NCBI RefSeq assembly: GCF_039614725.1
Contig: NZ_CP154859.1
Span: 496,001-560,000, forward strand
Reading direction: 5' to 3'
Origin: Thauera sp. JM12B12
GTDB lineage: Bacteria > Pseudomonadota > Gammaproteobacteria > Burkholderiales > Rhodocyclaceae
Length of the DNA: 64,000 nt
The notes under the pieces were generated by a model, which was not told the origin of the DNA, did no database searches, and worked only from the letters and a program-made list of their open reading frames with translations. A program made the position numbers and the translations under genes. Of the stretch, positions 18,750 to 28,080 are shown piece by piece. The stretch's first letter is position 1; every line of letters starts with the position of its first letter.

Positions 18750-19301
18750 ATGTCGGCCAAACGCGCCATCCTCAAGTTCATCTCCAACGCAGAGGAGTAT
18801 TTCTGCGAAGCGCTGCTGGCGTTGTTCGTCGTGCTGCTCTTTGCCCAGATCCTGCTGCGCCAGTTCTTCCAGTACTCGATCCCCTGGGGCGAGGAGGTGG
18901 CGACCTACATGTTCGTGTGGTTCGCCTATCTCGGCGCGGTGGTGGCGGCCAAGATGTCCGCGCACAACCGGGTCGCCTTCCAGTTCCGCTTCTTCCCGCC
19001 CATCGTCAAGAAGGTCAGCGAGGCGCTCGCCGACCTGCTTTGGGTCGGCTTCAACCTCTATTTCGTGTGGCTGAGCTACGACTTCGTGTTCAACCGCATG
19101 AACCTGTTCTGGAAGTCGCAGACCACCGGGATCCCGATGAAGTACTTCTACATGATCCTGCCGGTCGCCTTCCTGCTGATGTCGATCCGCATCCTGTGGA
19201 ACAACTACCTCACCCTGTTCAAGGGCGTCGAGATCCTCGATCCCGAGGCGGAAGAAATCGAAAACATCAAGCGCGCTGCCGCCTCCGCGGCAAAGAGCTG
19301 A
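18750..19301 (+). CDS. tauL: TRAP transporter small permease (DctQ type)
   Basis: A 183-residue four-helix membrane protein of the DctQ family. Hydrophobic segments lie at about residues 20-42, 50-70, 95-115 and 135-155; PWGEEVATYMFVWFAYLGA is the conserved DctQ segment after TM1, and MKYFYMILPVAFLLMSIRIL the last helix. It pairs with the large permease to move substrate delivered by TauK using the Na+ gradient. The ATG at 18750 follows GGGAGAGATCGCC. It is preceded by 165 bases including the tauK hairpin and followed after 27 bases by tauM. Confidence 0.9.
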   Translation: MSAKRAILKFISNAEEYFCEALLALFVVLLFAQILLRQFFQYSIPWGEEVATYMFVWFAYLGAVVAAKMSAHNRVAFQFRFFPPIVKKVSEALADLLWVGFNLYFVWLSYDFVFNRMNLFWKSQTTGIPMKYFYMILPVAFLLMSIRILWNNYLTLFKGVEILDPEAEEIENIKRAAASAAKS

Positions 19302-19328
19302 CCGCCGCCGCGCACAGGAGAGACAACG

Positions 19329-20669
19329 ATGGAAGAGTACCTGGTAGCAATATTGTTCGGCAGCTTCTTCGCGCTGCTGCTGTTGGGGGCGCCGATCACG
19401 GTGTCGCTGGCGGGCTCGGCGATGCTGGCGTTCATCGCCCTGGACAAGAACCCGATCGCCTTCGTGCAGATCGCCTTCACCTCGGTGGGCAGCTTCCCGC
19501 TCATGGCCTTGCCGGCCTTCGTGCTGGCCGGTGCGCTGATGGAGGCGGCGGGGATCTCTAAACGCCTGGTGGACGTCGCCGAAACCATGGCCGGCCCGAT
19601 CACCGGCGGCCTGGGCGCCGCCACCGTGCTGGCCTGCCTGTTCTTCGGCGCCATCTCGGGCTCCGGCCCCGCCACCACGGCTGCGGTCGGCATGCTGATG
19701 ATCCCGGCCATGACCAAGCGCAACTACGAGAAGAGCTACGCCTCCGCGGTCACCGCTTCGGCGGGCGGCCTGGGCATCATCATCCCGCCCTCGATCCCGA
19801 TGGTGATCTTCGGCATCTCCGCGCTGGGCCTGCAGCCGCCGGCCGAGGCGATCGCCAAGTTCGGCGAGTTCGAGTCGCTGTCGATCCCCAAGCTCTTCGT
19901 CGCCGGCGTGGTGCCGGGCCTGATCATGGCCGTCAGCCTGATGACGATGAACTACGTGATCTCGAAGAAGCGCGGCTACCGCGGCCTCACCGAGAACTGG
20001 TCCTTCGGCGACATCGGCACGGCCCTGCGTCGCGGCGTGTGGTCGCTGCTGGCGCCGGTGATCATCCTCGGCGGCATCTACACCGGCCTGTTCACCCCGA
20101 CCGAGTCGGCGATCGTGGCGATCTTCTACACCTTGTTCGTGGGCATCTTCCTGCACCGCGAGCTCAAGTTCGCCGCGCTGCTGAACTCGCTGCGCACGAC
20201 GACCTGGATCACCGGGCGCGTGCTGCTGATCCTGTTCGCAGCGACCGTGTTCGGGCGCCTGCTGGTCGAGCAGCAGATTCCGGCCTCGGTGGCGGCCTCG
20301 CTGCTCAGCATCACGGACAACATGTACCTGATCTGGACGATCATGATCGTGTTCCTGCTCTTCGTCGGCATGTTCATGGAGACGCTGGCGGCGATCATGA
20401 TCCTGGTGCCGGTGCTGCTGCCGGTGATGTACATGCTCGGCGCCGATCCCACCCACGTCGGCATCGTCCTGATCTGCGCGCTGTCGATCGGTTTCATGAC
20501 CCCGCCGCTCGGCGAGAACCTGTTCGTCGCCTCGGGCATCGGTGGTTCGACCGTCGAGGAAATCGTCGCCCGCGTCCATCCCTTCGTGCTCGCCCAGCTC
20601 ACCGCGCTGTTCGTGATCGCCTTCTTCCCGGTGCTGAGCCTGTGGCTGCCGCGGCTGCTGGGGTATTGA
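19329..20669 (+). CDS. tauM: TRAP transporter large permease (DctM type)
   Basis: A 446-residue DctM-family permease with about 12 membrane segments. Family blocks are LLLGAPITVSLAGSAM, FPLMALPAFVLAGALMEAAG, ACLFFGAISGSGPATTAAVG, GLGIIIPPSIPMVIFG and the C-terminal FMTPPLGENLFVASGI. Length is in the usual range (425-450). It completes the TauKLM uptake system. The ATG follows CAGGAGAGACAACG. A periplasmic cache-domain gene follows after 61 bases and may share the transcript. Confidence 0.92.
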   Translation: MEEYLVAILFGSFFALLLLGAPITVSLAGSAMLAFIALDKNPIAFVQIAFTSVGSFPLMALPAFVLAGALMEAAGISKRLVDVAETMAGPITGGLGAATVLACLFFGAISGSGPATTAAVGMLMIPAMTKRNYEKSYASAVTASAGGLGIIIPPSIPMVIFGISALGLQPPAEAIAKFGEFESLSIPKLFVAGVVPGLIMAVSLMTMNYVISKKRGYRGLTENWSFGDIGTALRRGVWSLLAPVIILGGIYTGLFTPTESAIVAIFYTLFVGIFLHRELKFAALLNSLRTTTWITGRVLLILFAATVFGRLLVEQQIPASVAASLLSITDNMYLIWTIMIVFLLFVGMFMETLAAIMILVPVLLPVMYMLGADPTHVGIVLICALSIGFMTPPLGENLFVASGIGGSTVEEIVARVHPFVLAQLTALFVIAFFPVLSLWLPRLLGY

Positions 20670-20730
20670 GCATGCGCGCCGTCCGTTCCGATCCGCTGCA
20701 CTCCGACCACACTGATTCGGGAGCCATCCA

Positions 20731-21596
20731 ATGAGAACCCTCGTATGTTCGCTCGCCGCCGTCCTGGCGCTGGGCGCTGCGCTCAGCCCTCACTCCGCTG
20801 CGGCGCAGGGCGGCGAGATCGTCGTCAAGAACGTGCTGGAGATGCGTGCCAAGGACCTGCTCGCGATCGCGGTGCGACACATCGAGGAGCGCGGCGAGGC
20901 CGGGGTAGAGGATTTCGCGCGCCAGTCCACCTTCGTCGATCGCGACCTCTACGCCTATGCGGTGCGCACCGACGGCCGCTTCCTCGCCAGCGGGGGGGCG
21001 TCGGCCGCGCTGGTCGGGGACAACGTGCTCGACTATCGCGACAGCGAGGGCAGGGCCTTCTTCCGCGAGATGATCGAGATCGCCAAGCGTGACGGCGAAG
21101 GCGCGGTCGAGTACCACTGGTTCAACCCCGCAGACAGCCGCGGCGACCCCAAGTTGACCTTCTTCCGCAAGGTTGGAGAGGTCATCGTGGCCGTCGGCTA
21201 TTACCCGCCGCGCGCCACCAGCACCCAGGCCCGCGCGCTGCTCGAAGAGGCGGTCAAGGCGCTCGACAAGGATCGCCAGGCGAGCCTGCGGCGCTTCCAG
21301 GACCTGAACGACAGCTTCATCCGCAACGACCTCTACGTCTTCGTCGTCGAACTCGGGTCGGGACGCTTCCTCGCGCACGGCGCCACGCCGTCCCTGGTGG
21401 GCACGGACGCCTTCACGCTCAAGGATCCGCGTGGCCGCCTGATCGTGCGCGAGATGGCCGACGTCGGCCTGCGCGCGGGCAAGGGCGAGCTCGACTATCT
21501 GTGGCGCAATCCGATGACGCTGAAGTTCGAGAGCAAGCACACCTTCTTCCGCGTCGTCGACGGCCTGCTGGTCGGGCGGGCAGCTACAACCGCTGA
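20731..21596 (+). pseudogene. Periplasmic double-cache protein, frameshifted near the 3' end
   Basis: About 288 residues of a soluble cache-domain protein: a signal peptide (residues 1-26, ending SAAAQ) and two similar small-molecule-binding repeats, each with a RDLYAYAV/NDLYVFVV strand, a ..SLVG. turn and a FFREMIE/IVREMAD helix. In the read frame the protein runs on past FFRVVDGLLVG into sequence that belongs to the next gene. Adding one G to the GGGCGGG run at 21574-21580 restores the usual ending GLLVGAGSYNR and a stop at 21594-21596. I therefore end the gene there. Either a sequencing error or a real 1-base deletion explains it; only a few C-terminal residues are affected, so function may survive. 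It follows tauM and could sense a ligand of the taurine system. Confidence 0.75.
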
Positions 21597-21763
21597 GCAG
21601 GACCACCGCCGGCGCGTCGCTTCCGGCGGCGCCGGCGGTGCGGGCGCCGATGTGCGGCGGGCGATCACGGTCGCGCCGCGCCGACTCCACTGTGGCGGGC
21701 ATGTAACAGCGTCATTTCCACGCTGCATTATGGGGATAATTGCCGCACCGCAATATCTCCCTC

Positions 21764-24700
21764 ATGTCCGTGAATCGCGCCGCAGAAAATCCCCCGCCGC
21801 CGCCCGCGCGCCGGCCCTTGCGTCCCTGGCGCCTGCTCGCCGCCCTGATCGTCCTCGCACTGCTGGTGGCCGCCGTGGCCGGCGGGTTGCTGGCGTGGGA
21901 CGAGGTGAGGACCTCGCGCCTGCAGGCGCGCGAGATCGCGCGCTACGCCGCCGGGCTCGACTACACGCGCATCGCCGGCCCGAGCGAGGCGATCCGCTTT
22001 CCGCCGCATGGTCCCTTCGACCAGCGCCTCGGCTACACCGAGCTGCCGCGCTTTGCCGAGCGCCTGCAGGCGCGCGGATTCGCGCTCACCGAGCAGGTAC
22101 GCTTCAACGCCGCGCTGATCGAACACGTCGACCGCGGCCTGTTTCCGCCCTATGCCGAGAAGGCGCGCGCCGGGCTCGACGTGTTCGACTGCCGCGCCCA
22201 GCCGCTGTACGCATTCCGCTACCCCTATCGCGGCTATGCGCGCTTCGAGGACGTGCCGGCGATCGTCGCCCAGGCGCTGCTCTTCATCGAGAACCGCGAC
22301 CTGCTCGACGAGGCGCGTCCGACGCTGAACCCGGCGGTGGACTGGGTGCGCTTCACGCGTGCGGCGCTCGGCCAGCTCGGCCGCATGGTGAACGCCGACC
22401 TCGACGCCCCGGGCGGCAGCACGCTCGCCACCCAGATCGAGAAGTACCGCCACTCGCCCGACGGCATCACCCTCGATGCGCGCGAGAAGCTGCGCCAGAT
22501 GGTGTCGGCCTCGGTGCGCGCCTACCGCGAAGGCGAGCAGACGCTGCCGGTGCGCCGCCGCCTGGTGCTCGACTACCTCAACACCGTGCCGCTTTCGGCT
22601 GCGCCCGGCCATGGCGAGGTCAACGGCCTCGGCGACGGGCTGTGGGTGTGGTTCGGTGCCGACTTCGAGCGCGTCAATGCGCTGCTCGGCGCGCCCGAGG
22701 GCGAGGGCGCGGAACGCATCGCCCAGGGCCAGGCCCTGCGCCAGGTGGTGGCGCTGATGATCGCCCACCGCCGGCCGTCCTGGTATCTGGCCGGCGGACG
22801 CGCCGAGCTCACGCGCACCACCGACGCCTACCTGCGCCTGCTCGCGGAGGCCGGGCTGATCAGCCCCACGCTGCGCGACGCCGCGCTCGGCCAGCCGCTC
22901 GCCTACCGCAACCTCGCCACCGATCCGGCCTGGCTGCCCGCCAATCCGGGCAAGGGCACGACCGCGGTGCGCACCCGTCTCGCCGGCCTGCTCGGCACCT
23001 CGCTGTACAGCCTCGACCGCCTGGATGCCGAGCTCGGCACCACGCTGCACGGCGGTCTGCAGCAGGCGGTGAGCGACTACCTTGGCCAGCTCTCCGACCC
23101 CGCGTTCGCGCGCAGCCAGGGGCTGATCGGCGACCGCATGCTCAACCCGGCCACGCTCGGCGCGGTGCGCTACAGCTTCACCCTGGTCGAGCGCACCGCG
23201 GGCGGCAACCGCGTCCGCGTGCAGACCGACACCACCGACCAGCCGCTCGACATCAACGAGGGCAGCAAGCTCGAGCTCGGCTCCACCGCCAAGCTGCGCG
23301 TACTCGCCACCTATCTCGAGCTGGTCGCCGAACTCCACCACCGGCTGGCCGAGCTCGACCCGCCGGCGCTGCGCCGGGTCGAGGTGGACGCCGAGGACCG
23401 CCTCACGCGCTGGGCCATCGACCATCTGGCCACCGCCGCCGACCGCGGCCTGCCGGCGATGCTCGAGGCCGCCCTCGAGCGCCGCTTCTCGGCCCATCCG
23501 GGCGAGGGCTTCTTCACCGGCGGCGGGCGCCACACCTTCGGTAACTTCAACGCCAGCGACAACGAGCGCGAGCCCACGCTGCGCGAGGCGCTGCAGGCCT
23601 CGATCAACCTGCCCTTCGTGCGTCTGATGCGCGAGCTCGTGCGCCACGCCATGTACCAGGTGCCGGGCAGCACCGCGCGCCTGCTCGAGGACAACGACGA
23701 CCCGCGCCGCGTCGCGTACCTCGCCCGCTTCGCCGACCGTGAGGGCCAGCTTTTCCTGCGCCGCTTCTGGCGCAAGTACCAGGACAGCACGCCGGAGGAG
23801 ATCCGCTCCACGCTGCTCGACGGCCTGCGCCCGACCGCCGACCGCCTGGCCGCGGTGTTCCGCTACCTCGAACCCGAGGCGCCGCCGGCGGCGCTCGCCG
23901 ACTTCCTCGCCCGCCGCCTCGCCGAGGCGCAGCTCGGCCCGGCGCGCGTCGCCCAGCTCTACGCCCGCCACGCGCCCGAGGCCTTCGACCTGCCCGACCG
24001 CGGCTACGTCGCGCGCGTGCATCCGCTCGAGCTGTGGCTGGTCGCCTTCCGCCTGCAGCATCCCGAGGCCACGCTGGCCGACGCCGTGGCGGCGAGCGCG
24101 GACGAGCGCCAGCAGGTGTATCGCTGGCTGTTCCGCACCCGCGCCAAGGGCGCCCAGGACTCGCGCATCTTCACCCTGCTCGAGGTCGAGGCCTTCCTCG
24201 AGATCCACCGCCGCTGGGCACGACTGGGCTATCCCTTCGGTCACCTCGTGCCTTCGCTCGCGACCGCGCTCGGCAGCTCGGGCGACCGTCCGGCGGCGCT
24301 CGCCGAGCTGATGGGCATCATCGTCAACGACGGCCTGCGCCTGCCCACGCAGCGCATCGACACGGTGCGCTTCGCGCGCGATACGCCCTACGAGACCGCC
24401 TTCGCCATCCGCCCGGTGGACGGCGACCCGGTGATGGCGCCCGAGGTCGCGCGCGCGCTGCGCGGGGCGCTGTCGGACGTGGTCGAGGGCGGCACCGCGC
24501 GCCGGCTGGCGGGCGCCTTCAGGCTGGCCGACGGCAGCGAGCTCGCGCTCGGCGGCAAGACCGGCACCGGCGACAACCGCATCGTGGTCAAGGGCCGCGC
24601 CGGCCTCGCGCTCAACCGCACCGCCACCTTCGTCTTCTACCTCGGGCCGCGCCACTTCGGCACGCTCACCGCCTACGTGATCGGCCCCGAGGCGGCGAGC

Positions 24701-24919
24701 TACCGCTTCACCTCGGGCCTGCCGGTGCAGATCCTGAAGTCGATGGGCCCCTTGCTGATCCCGCACCTGGAACCGGCGAGCGCGGACGCCTGCCTGCCGC
24801 CGCCGCTGTCGGGCGCCCCCGCGGCTGTGGGGGCGGGCGAGGAAGGCGGTGTTCCCGAAGGCGAGGTCGCGCCGAGCCGGCTGCGCGAGGGCAGGATCAC
24901 CGGGGCGGTGGCCGAGTAA
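21764..24919 (+). CDS. Large bifunctional penicillin-binding protein (GT51 plus transpeptidase)
   Basis: A 1051-residue cell-wall synthase anchored by one N-terminal helix (about residues 22-46). The GT51 glycosyltransferase region has GGSTLATQIEKY and VLDYLNTVPL, but its first motif reads IENRDLL around Glu176 instead of the usual EDRRF, so it is divergent. The transpeptidase has all three penicillin-binding motifs: STAK with Ser507, SIN at 613-615 and KTG at 932-934. The distance between SxN and KTG (about 320 residues) is much longer than in PBP1a/1b, implying an inserted domain of about 200 residues. ATG 21764 (MSVNRA) is preferred over a TTG at 21740. It is a solitary gene, convergent with the SLC13 gene. 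Confidence 0.85.
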   Translation: MSVNRAAENPPPPPARRPLRPWRLLAALIVLALLVAAVAGGLLAWDEVRTSRLQAREIARYAAGLDYTRIAGPSEAIRFPPHGPFDQRLGYTELPRFAERLQARGFALTEQVRFNAALIEHVDRGLFPPYAEKARAGLDVFDCRAQPLYAFRYPYRGYARFEDVPAIVAQALLFIENRDLLDEARPTLNPAVDWVRFTRAALGQLGRMVNADLDAPGGSTLATQIEKYRHSPDGITLDAREKLRQMVSASVRAYREGEQTLPVRRRLVLDYLNTVPLSAAPGHGEVNGLGDGLWVWFGADFERVNALLGAPEGEGAERIAQGQALRQVVALMIAHRRPSWYLAGGRAELTRTTDAYLRLLAEAGLISPTLRDAALGQPLAYRNLATDPAWLPANPGKGTTAVRTRLAGLLGTSLYSLDRLDAELGTTLHGGLQQAVSDYLGQLSDPAFARSQGLIGDRMLNPATLGAVRYSFTLVERTAGGNRVRVQTDTTDQPLDINEGSKLELGSTAKLRVLATYLELVAELHHRLAELDPPALRRVEVDAEDRLTRWAIDHLATAADRGLPAMLEAALERRFSAHPGEGFFTGGGRHTFGNFNASDNEREPTLREALQASINLPFVRLMRELVRHAMYQVPGSTARLLEDNDDPRRVAYLARFADREGQLFLRRFWRKYQDSTPEEIRSTLLDGLRPTADRLAAVFRYLEPEAPPAALADFLARRLAEAQLGPARVAQLYARHAPEAFDLPDRGYVARVHPLELWLVAFRLQHPEATLADAVAASADERQQVYRWLFRTRAKGAQDSRIFTLLEVEAFLEIHRRWARLGYPFGHLVPSLATALGSSGDRPAALAELMGIIVNDGLRLPTQRIDTVRFARDTPYETAFAIRPVDGDPVMAPEVARALRGALSDVVEGGTARRLAGAFRLADGSELALGGKTGTGDNRIVVKGRAGLALNRTATFVFYLGPRHFGTLTAYVIGPEAASYRFTSGLPVQILKSMGPLLIPHLEPASADACLPPPLSGAPAAVGAGEEGGVPEGEVAPSRLREGRITGAVAE

Positions 24920-24938
24920 GCGGGCCGGGCGGTTCGGC

Positions 24939-26738
24939 TCAGGGCTGGAAGGGCCAGAACAGCGGAATCAGCGCGCTGCACAGCAGCCAGGTGAGGATGT
25001 TCATCGGGATGCCGAGGCGGGCGAAGTCGGCGAAGCGGTAGTTGCCGGCGCTATAGACCAGCGTGTTGGTCTGGTAGCCGATCGGGGTGGCGAAGCTGCA
25101 GCTGGCGGCGAACATCACGCCGACCACGAAGGGGCGCGGATCCACCCCCATCTGCTGCGCCAGCCCGATCGCGACCGGGGTGAACAGCACCGCGATCGCG
25201 TTGTTGCTCAGCGCCTCGGTGGCGACCGAGGTGATCAGGATCACCAGCGACAGCATCAGCCACGGCGACATGCCGTCGCCGAGCGCGGCGAGCTGGGCGG
25301 CGAGCATCTGGTCGAGACCGGAGTTGCGCATCGCGATGCTGATCGCGAGCATCCCGAAGATCAGCACCAGGATCGGCCACTCGATCGCCTTGTAGGCCTC
25401 GTCGCGGGTGACGCAGCCGGTGGCGATCACCACCGCCGCACCGATCAGCGCCAGGCCCTCGATCGGCATCACGTCGAGAGCGGCGAGCAGCATCACGCCG
25501 ACGATGGTCGCGAGCGCGATCGGCGCCTTGTGGCGGCGGCTCGTCATGTGGCGGGCTTCGGTGAGCGCGAACAGGTCGCCGTTGTCGCAGAAGCGCTGGA
25601 TCTGCGCCGGCGTGCCCTCGACCAGCAGCACATCGCCCGCCTGCAGCTCGAAGTCCTCGCCGATCTGCGCGAACGAGGCGTTGCGCCGGTGCACCGCGAC
25701 GAGGTGGATGCCGTAGCGCGCAAGCAGGTCGAGGTCGCGGATCGGGCGCAGGATGTAGCGCGAGGTCTGGCCGACGATCGCCTCCACCATCACCAGGTCG
25801 CGCCGGCGCAGGGTCTCGAGGTCGTGCGCGCCGTTGCCCGCCGGGGCCTGCAGGCCGACGCCGTCGGTGCCGCGCAGCGCGATCATGGCGTCGCTGCGGC
25901 TGTGCACCACCACGCGGTCGCCCACTTCCAGCCGGGTTTCGGGCGCCGGGTCGGCGAGCGCGCTGTCGCCGCGCACCAGGTTGAGCACCTTGACGATGCC
26001 GTTCGACAGGCGTGCCTCGCGCAGCGTCTTGCCGGCGAGGTGGGAGCCCTCGGGCACGAAGAGTTCGGTCATGAACCAGCGCTCGCTGGCGCCGAACTGC
26101 TGGCTCAGGGTCTCGCGCACCGGCAGCAGGCGGGGCGCGAACACCAGCATGAAGGTGCTGCCGACGATCGCGATCAGGATCGCCGGCAGGCTGATCTCGA
26201 ACATCGTGAACGGCGCCAGCCCCTGCTCGCGCGCGACGCCGTCGACCAGGATGTTGGTCGAGGTGCCGACCATGGTGATCAGCCCGCCGAGGATCGTGGC
26301 GTAGGAGAGCGGGATCAGCAGGCGCGAGGGCGCCAGGCCTTGGCGGGCCGCTACCGCGATCACCGCCGGGATCATCACCATCACCACCGGGGTGTTGTTG
26401 ATGAAGGGCGACACCAGCACGCAGGCGGCGATCAGCGCCAGCAGCAGGCGGCGCTCGCCGGCGCCGGCCGCGGCGGCGAGCCACTCGCCGAGCTGGTCCA
26501 CGCAGCCGGTGCGCGACAGCGCGGCGCTGATGATGAACAGGCAGGCGATGGTGATCGGCGCGCTGTTGCCGAACACGCCGAGCACTTCCTTGGCGCTCAG
26601 CATGCCGGTCGCCAGCAGCACGCCCACCGCCACCATCACCGCGACGTCGGGCTTGAGCCATTCGCGCACGAAGGTGGCGAACAGGGCGATCAGCACGAGG
26701 CCGACGAGGAGCGGGGCGTGGAGCTCGGGGAGCGGCAT
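24939..26738 (-). CDS. SLC13/DASS-family permease with two TrkA-C (RCK_C) domains
   Basis: A 599-residue anion permease of the SLC13/ArsB-type superfamily. Two membrane halves carry the paired signatures SPFINNTPVVMVMIPAV and TEALSNNAIAVLFTPVAIG. Between them (about residues 200-370) are two cytosolic RCK_C domains (LEVGDRVVVHSRSDAMIAL and LQAGDVLLVEGTPAQIQRF), found in sulfate or dicarboxylate carriers of this type. ATG 26738 (MPLPELH) matches the family N-terminus; a TTG 57 bases upstream would add 19 residues. Nineteen bases separate its stop from that of the penicillin-binding protein. The substrate is unknown; sulfate would fit the sulfonate neighbourhood but this is speculation. Confidence 0.9.
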   Translation of the reverse strand: MPLPELHAPLLVGLVLIALFATFVREWLKPDVAVMVAVGVLLATGMLSAKEVLGVFGNSAPITIACLFIISAALSRTGCVDQLGEWLAAAAGAGERRLLLALIAACVLVSPFINNTPVVMVMIPAVIAVAARQGLAPSRLLIPLSYATILGGLITMVGTSTNILVDGVAREQGLAPFTMFEISLPAILIAIVGSTFMLVFAPRLLPVRETLSQQFGASERWFMTELFVPEGSHLAGKTLREARLSNGIVKVLNLVRGDSALADPAPETRLEVGDRVVVHSRSDAMIALRGTDGVGLQAPAGNGAHDLETLRRRDLVMVEAIVGQTSRYILRPIRDLDLLARYGIHLVAVHRRNASFAQIGEDFELQAGDVLLVEGTPAQIQRFCDNGDLFALTEARHMTSRRHKAPIALATIVGVMLLAALDVMPIEGLALIGAAVVIATGCVTRDEAYKAIEWPILVLIFGMLAISIAMRNSGLDQMLAAQLAALGDGMSPWLMLSLVILITSVATEALSNNAIAVLFTPVAIGLAQQMGVDPRPFVVGVMFAASCSFATPIGYQTNTLVYSAGNYRFADFARLGIPMNILTWLLCSALIPLFWPFQP

Positions 26739-26861
26739 CACGAGGCGGCGAGATTGAGGGACGGCGCAGCTTATCGCCCGCCTTATGCATCGCAAAGACC
26801 GAATGGCGCCGAGCTTATTCCTCCTGGTTCATTGGCTGAGGCCGCGTGAGTGTGCCGATGT

Positions 26862-27791
26862 TCAGCGCCGTGCGGCGTCCAGCCGCGCCTGCGCCGCGCG
26901 GTCGAGCTCGGCCGCGCGCTCGCGCAGGAACGCCAGGAAGGCGCCGGCGAGCGGGCTGAGGCGCTTGCCCGCCGGATACACCACCTGCCACTGGTTCGGC
27001 AGCGGCGTCCCTTCCACCCGCAGCACGGCGATGCCTTCGTCCACCGCGTGGGCGAGCGCATGTGCCGACAGCAACGACAGCCCCAGGCCGCCCGCCACCG
27101 CCTGCTTCACCGCCTCGTTGCTGCCGAGCTCCAGGCGCGGGCGCAGGGCGAGGCCGTGGGCGGCGAAGAACTGCTCGGCGGCCTGGCGGGTGCCGGAGCC
27201 CGGTTCGCGCAGCACGAACTCCTCGTCGGCGAGGGCCTCGATCGGCAGGCTCTCGTGGCCGGCGAGCGGATGGTCGGCGGCGGCCACCACCACCAGCGGG
27301 TTGGACAGGAAGGGCGTCGCGACCACCGGCGGCGCCTGCGGCGGCCGGCTCATGATGTAGAGGTCGTCGCGGTTGTCGGCCAGCCGCCGGATCACCGCGT
27401 CGCGGTTGAGCACCACCAGCGACACCTCGACCGCCGGACGCTCGCGGCGGAAGTCGCCGAGCAGGCGCGGGATGAAGGTCTCGGCGGTGCTCACCACCGC
27501 CAGCTGCAGGCGGCCGACGACGTCGCCGCGCAGCTCGGCGAGCGTCTCGTCCAGGCTCTCGAGCTCCTGCTCCACGCGCTGCGCGGTGTCGAGCACCGCA
27601 TGGCCGGCGGCGGTGAGGTGCAGCTTGCGGCCGACGCGTTCGAACAGCGGCAGCCCGACCTGTTCGGCGAGCTGGCGCAGCTGCGCCGACAGCGTGGGCT
27701 GGGTCAGGTGCAGGCGCTGGGCGGCGCGGGTGACGCTGCCCAGGCGCGAGACGGCGAGCAGCAGGCGGAGCTGGTGGAAGGTGAGGCGCAT
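26862..27791 (-). CDS. LysR-family regulator, CbbR-like
   Basis: A 309-residue LysR regulator whose helix-turn-helix reads LTFHQLRLLLAVSRLGSVTR then LHLTQPTLSAQLRQLAE, close to CbbR/CynR types that respond to carbon metabolites. The ligand-binding domain includes PLVVVAAADHPLAG and GGLGLSLLSAHALA. ATG 27791 places the HTH at the N-terminus; a longer frame runs through the REP element upstream and is rejected. It is divergent from a SbtA-type bicarbonate transporter with 289 bases between starts, the usual layout for a LysR regulator and its target, so control of bicarbonate uptake is likely but inferred. Confidence 0.9.
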   Translation of the reverse strand: MRLTFHQLRLLLAVSRLGSVTRAAQRLHLTQPTLSAQLRQLAEQVGLPLFERVGRKLHLTAAGHAVLDTAQRVEQELESLDETLAELRGDVVGRLQLAVVSTAETFIPRLLGDFRRERPAVEVSLVVLNRDAVIRRLADNRDDLYIMSRPPQAPPVVATPFLSNPLVVVAAADHPLAGHESLPIEALADEEFVLREPGSGTRQAAEQFFAAHGLALRPRLELGSNEAVKQAVAGGLGLSLLSAHALAHAVDEGIAVLRVEGTPLPNQWQVVYPAGKRLSPLAGAFLAFLRERAAELDRAAQARLDAARR

Positions 27792-27829
27792 CGGTGGTCC
27801 GCGGCAAGTGGCTGAAGTGGTGACGTATT

Positions 27830-27900
27830 CCGTGGGAGCGGGCTTGCCCGCGAATGCTGCGCTTTCGAAACTCAATTCGCGGGCAAGCCCGCTCCCACGG
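27830..27900. repeat. REP-type inverted repeat pair (REPIN)
   Basis: Two perfect 26-bp arms (27830-27855 and 27875-27900) face each other around a 19-base spacer. The core GTGGGAGCGGGCTTGCCCGC is the well-known REP sequence of Pseudomonas genomes, itself partly palindromic. REP pairs in inverted orientation are called REPINs and are spread by RAYT transposases; no RAYT gene is in the window. Confidence 0.85.
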
Positions 27901-27963
27901 GGCCTTGCGCGCGATGGCGTTTGCGCGATGGCCTCTGGCTGTGCTCGGGGATGGGGTCAATAT

Positions 27964-27979
27964 ATAGATGAAAGTCTAT
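27964..27979. promoter_or_regulatory. Candidate LysR-type operator upstream of sbtA
   Basis: ATAGA-N6-TCTAT at 27964-27979 is an inverted repeat in the only AT-rich part of the gap between the divergent CbbR-like regulator and sbtA, 102 bases before the sbtA start. It resembles LysR operators in size and position; the exact T-N11-A form is not kept. Confidence 0.35.
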
Positions 27980-28080
27980 GTTAACTGAAATAACAAATGA
28001 TTTTTTTGCATGTGTGCACTGCGGCAAAATGCCCTTCGTCCGGGCCTCGCGGCCGTCAAGCACTCACAGGAAAACAACAC

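Noticed and set aside
20731..23544. One 937-residue frame joining the cache protein to downstream sequence
   Set aside because: After residue 288 the frame is out of phase with the penicillin-binding protein on the same strand and gives Arg/Ala-rich nonsense; a 1-base slip restores a normal cache C-terminus.
21728..24766. A 1012-residue antisense open frame over the penicillin-binding protein
   Set aside because: High GC leaves long antisense frames without stops; composition is Arg/Gly/Ala/His-rich with no family motif, while the plus strand has complete catalytic motifs. The same applies to other long antisense frames in the window.
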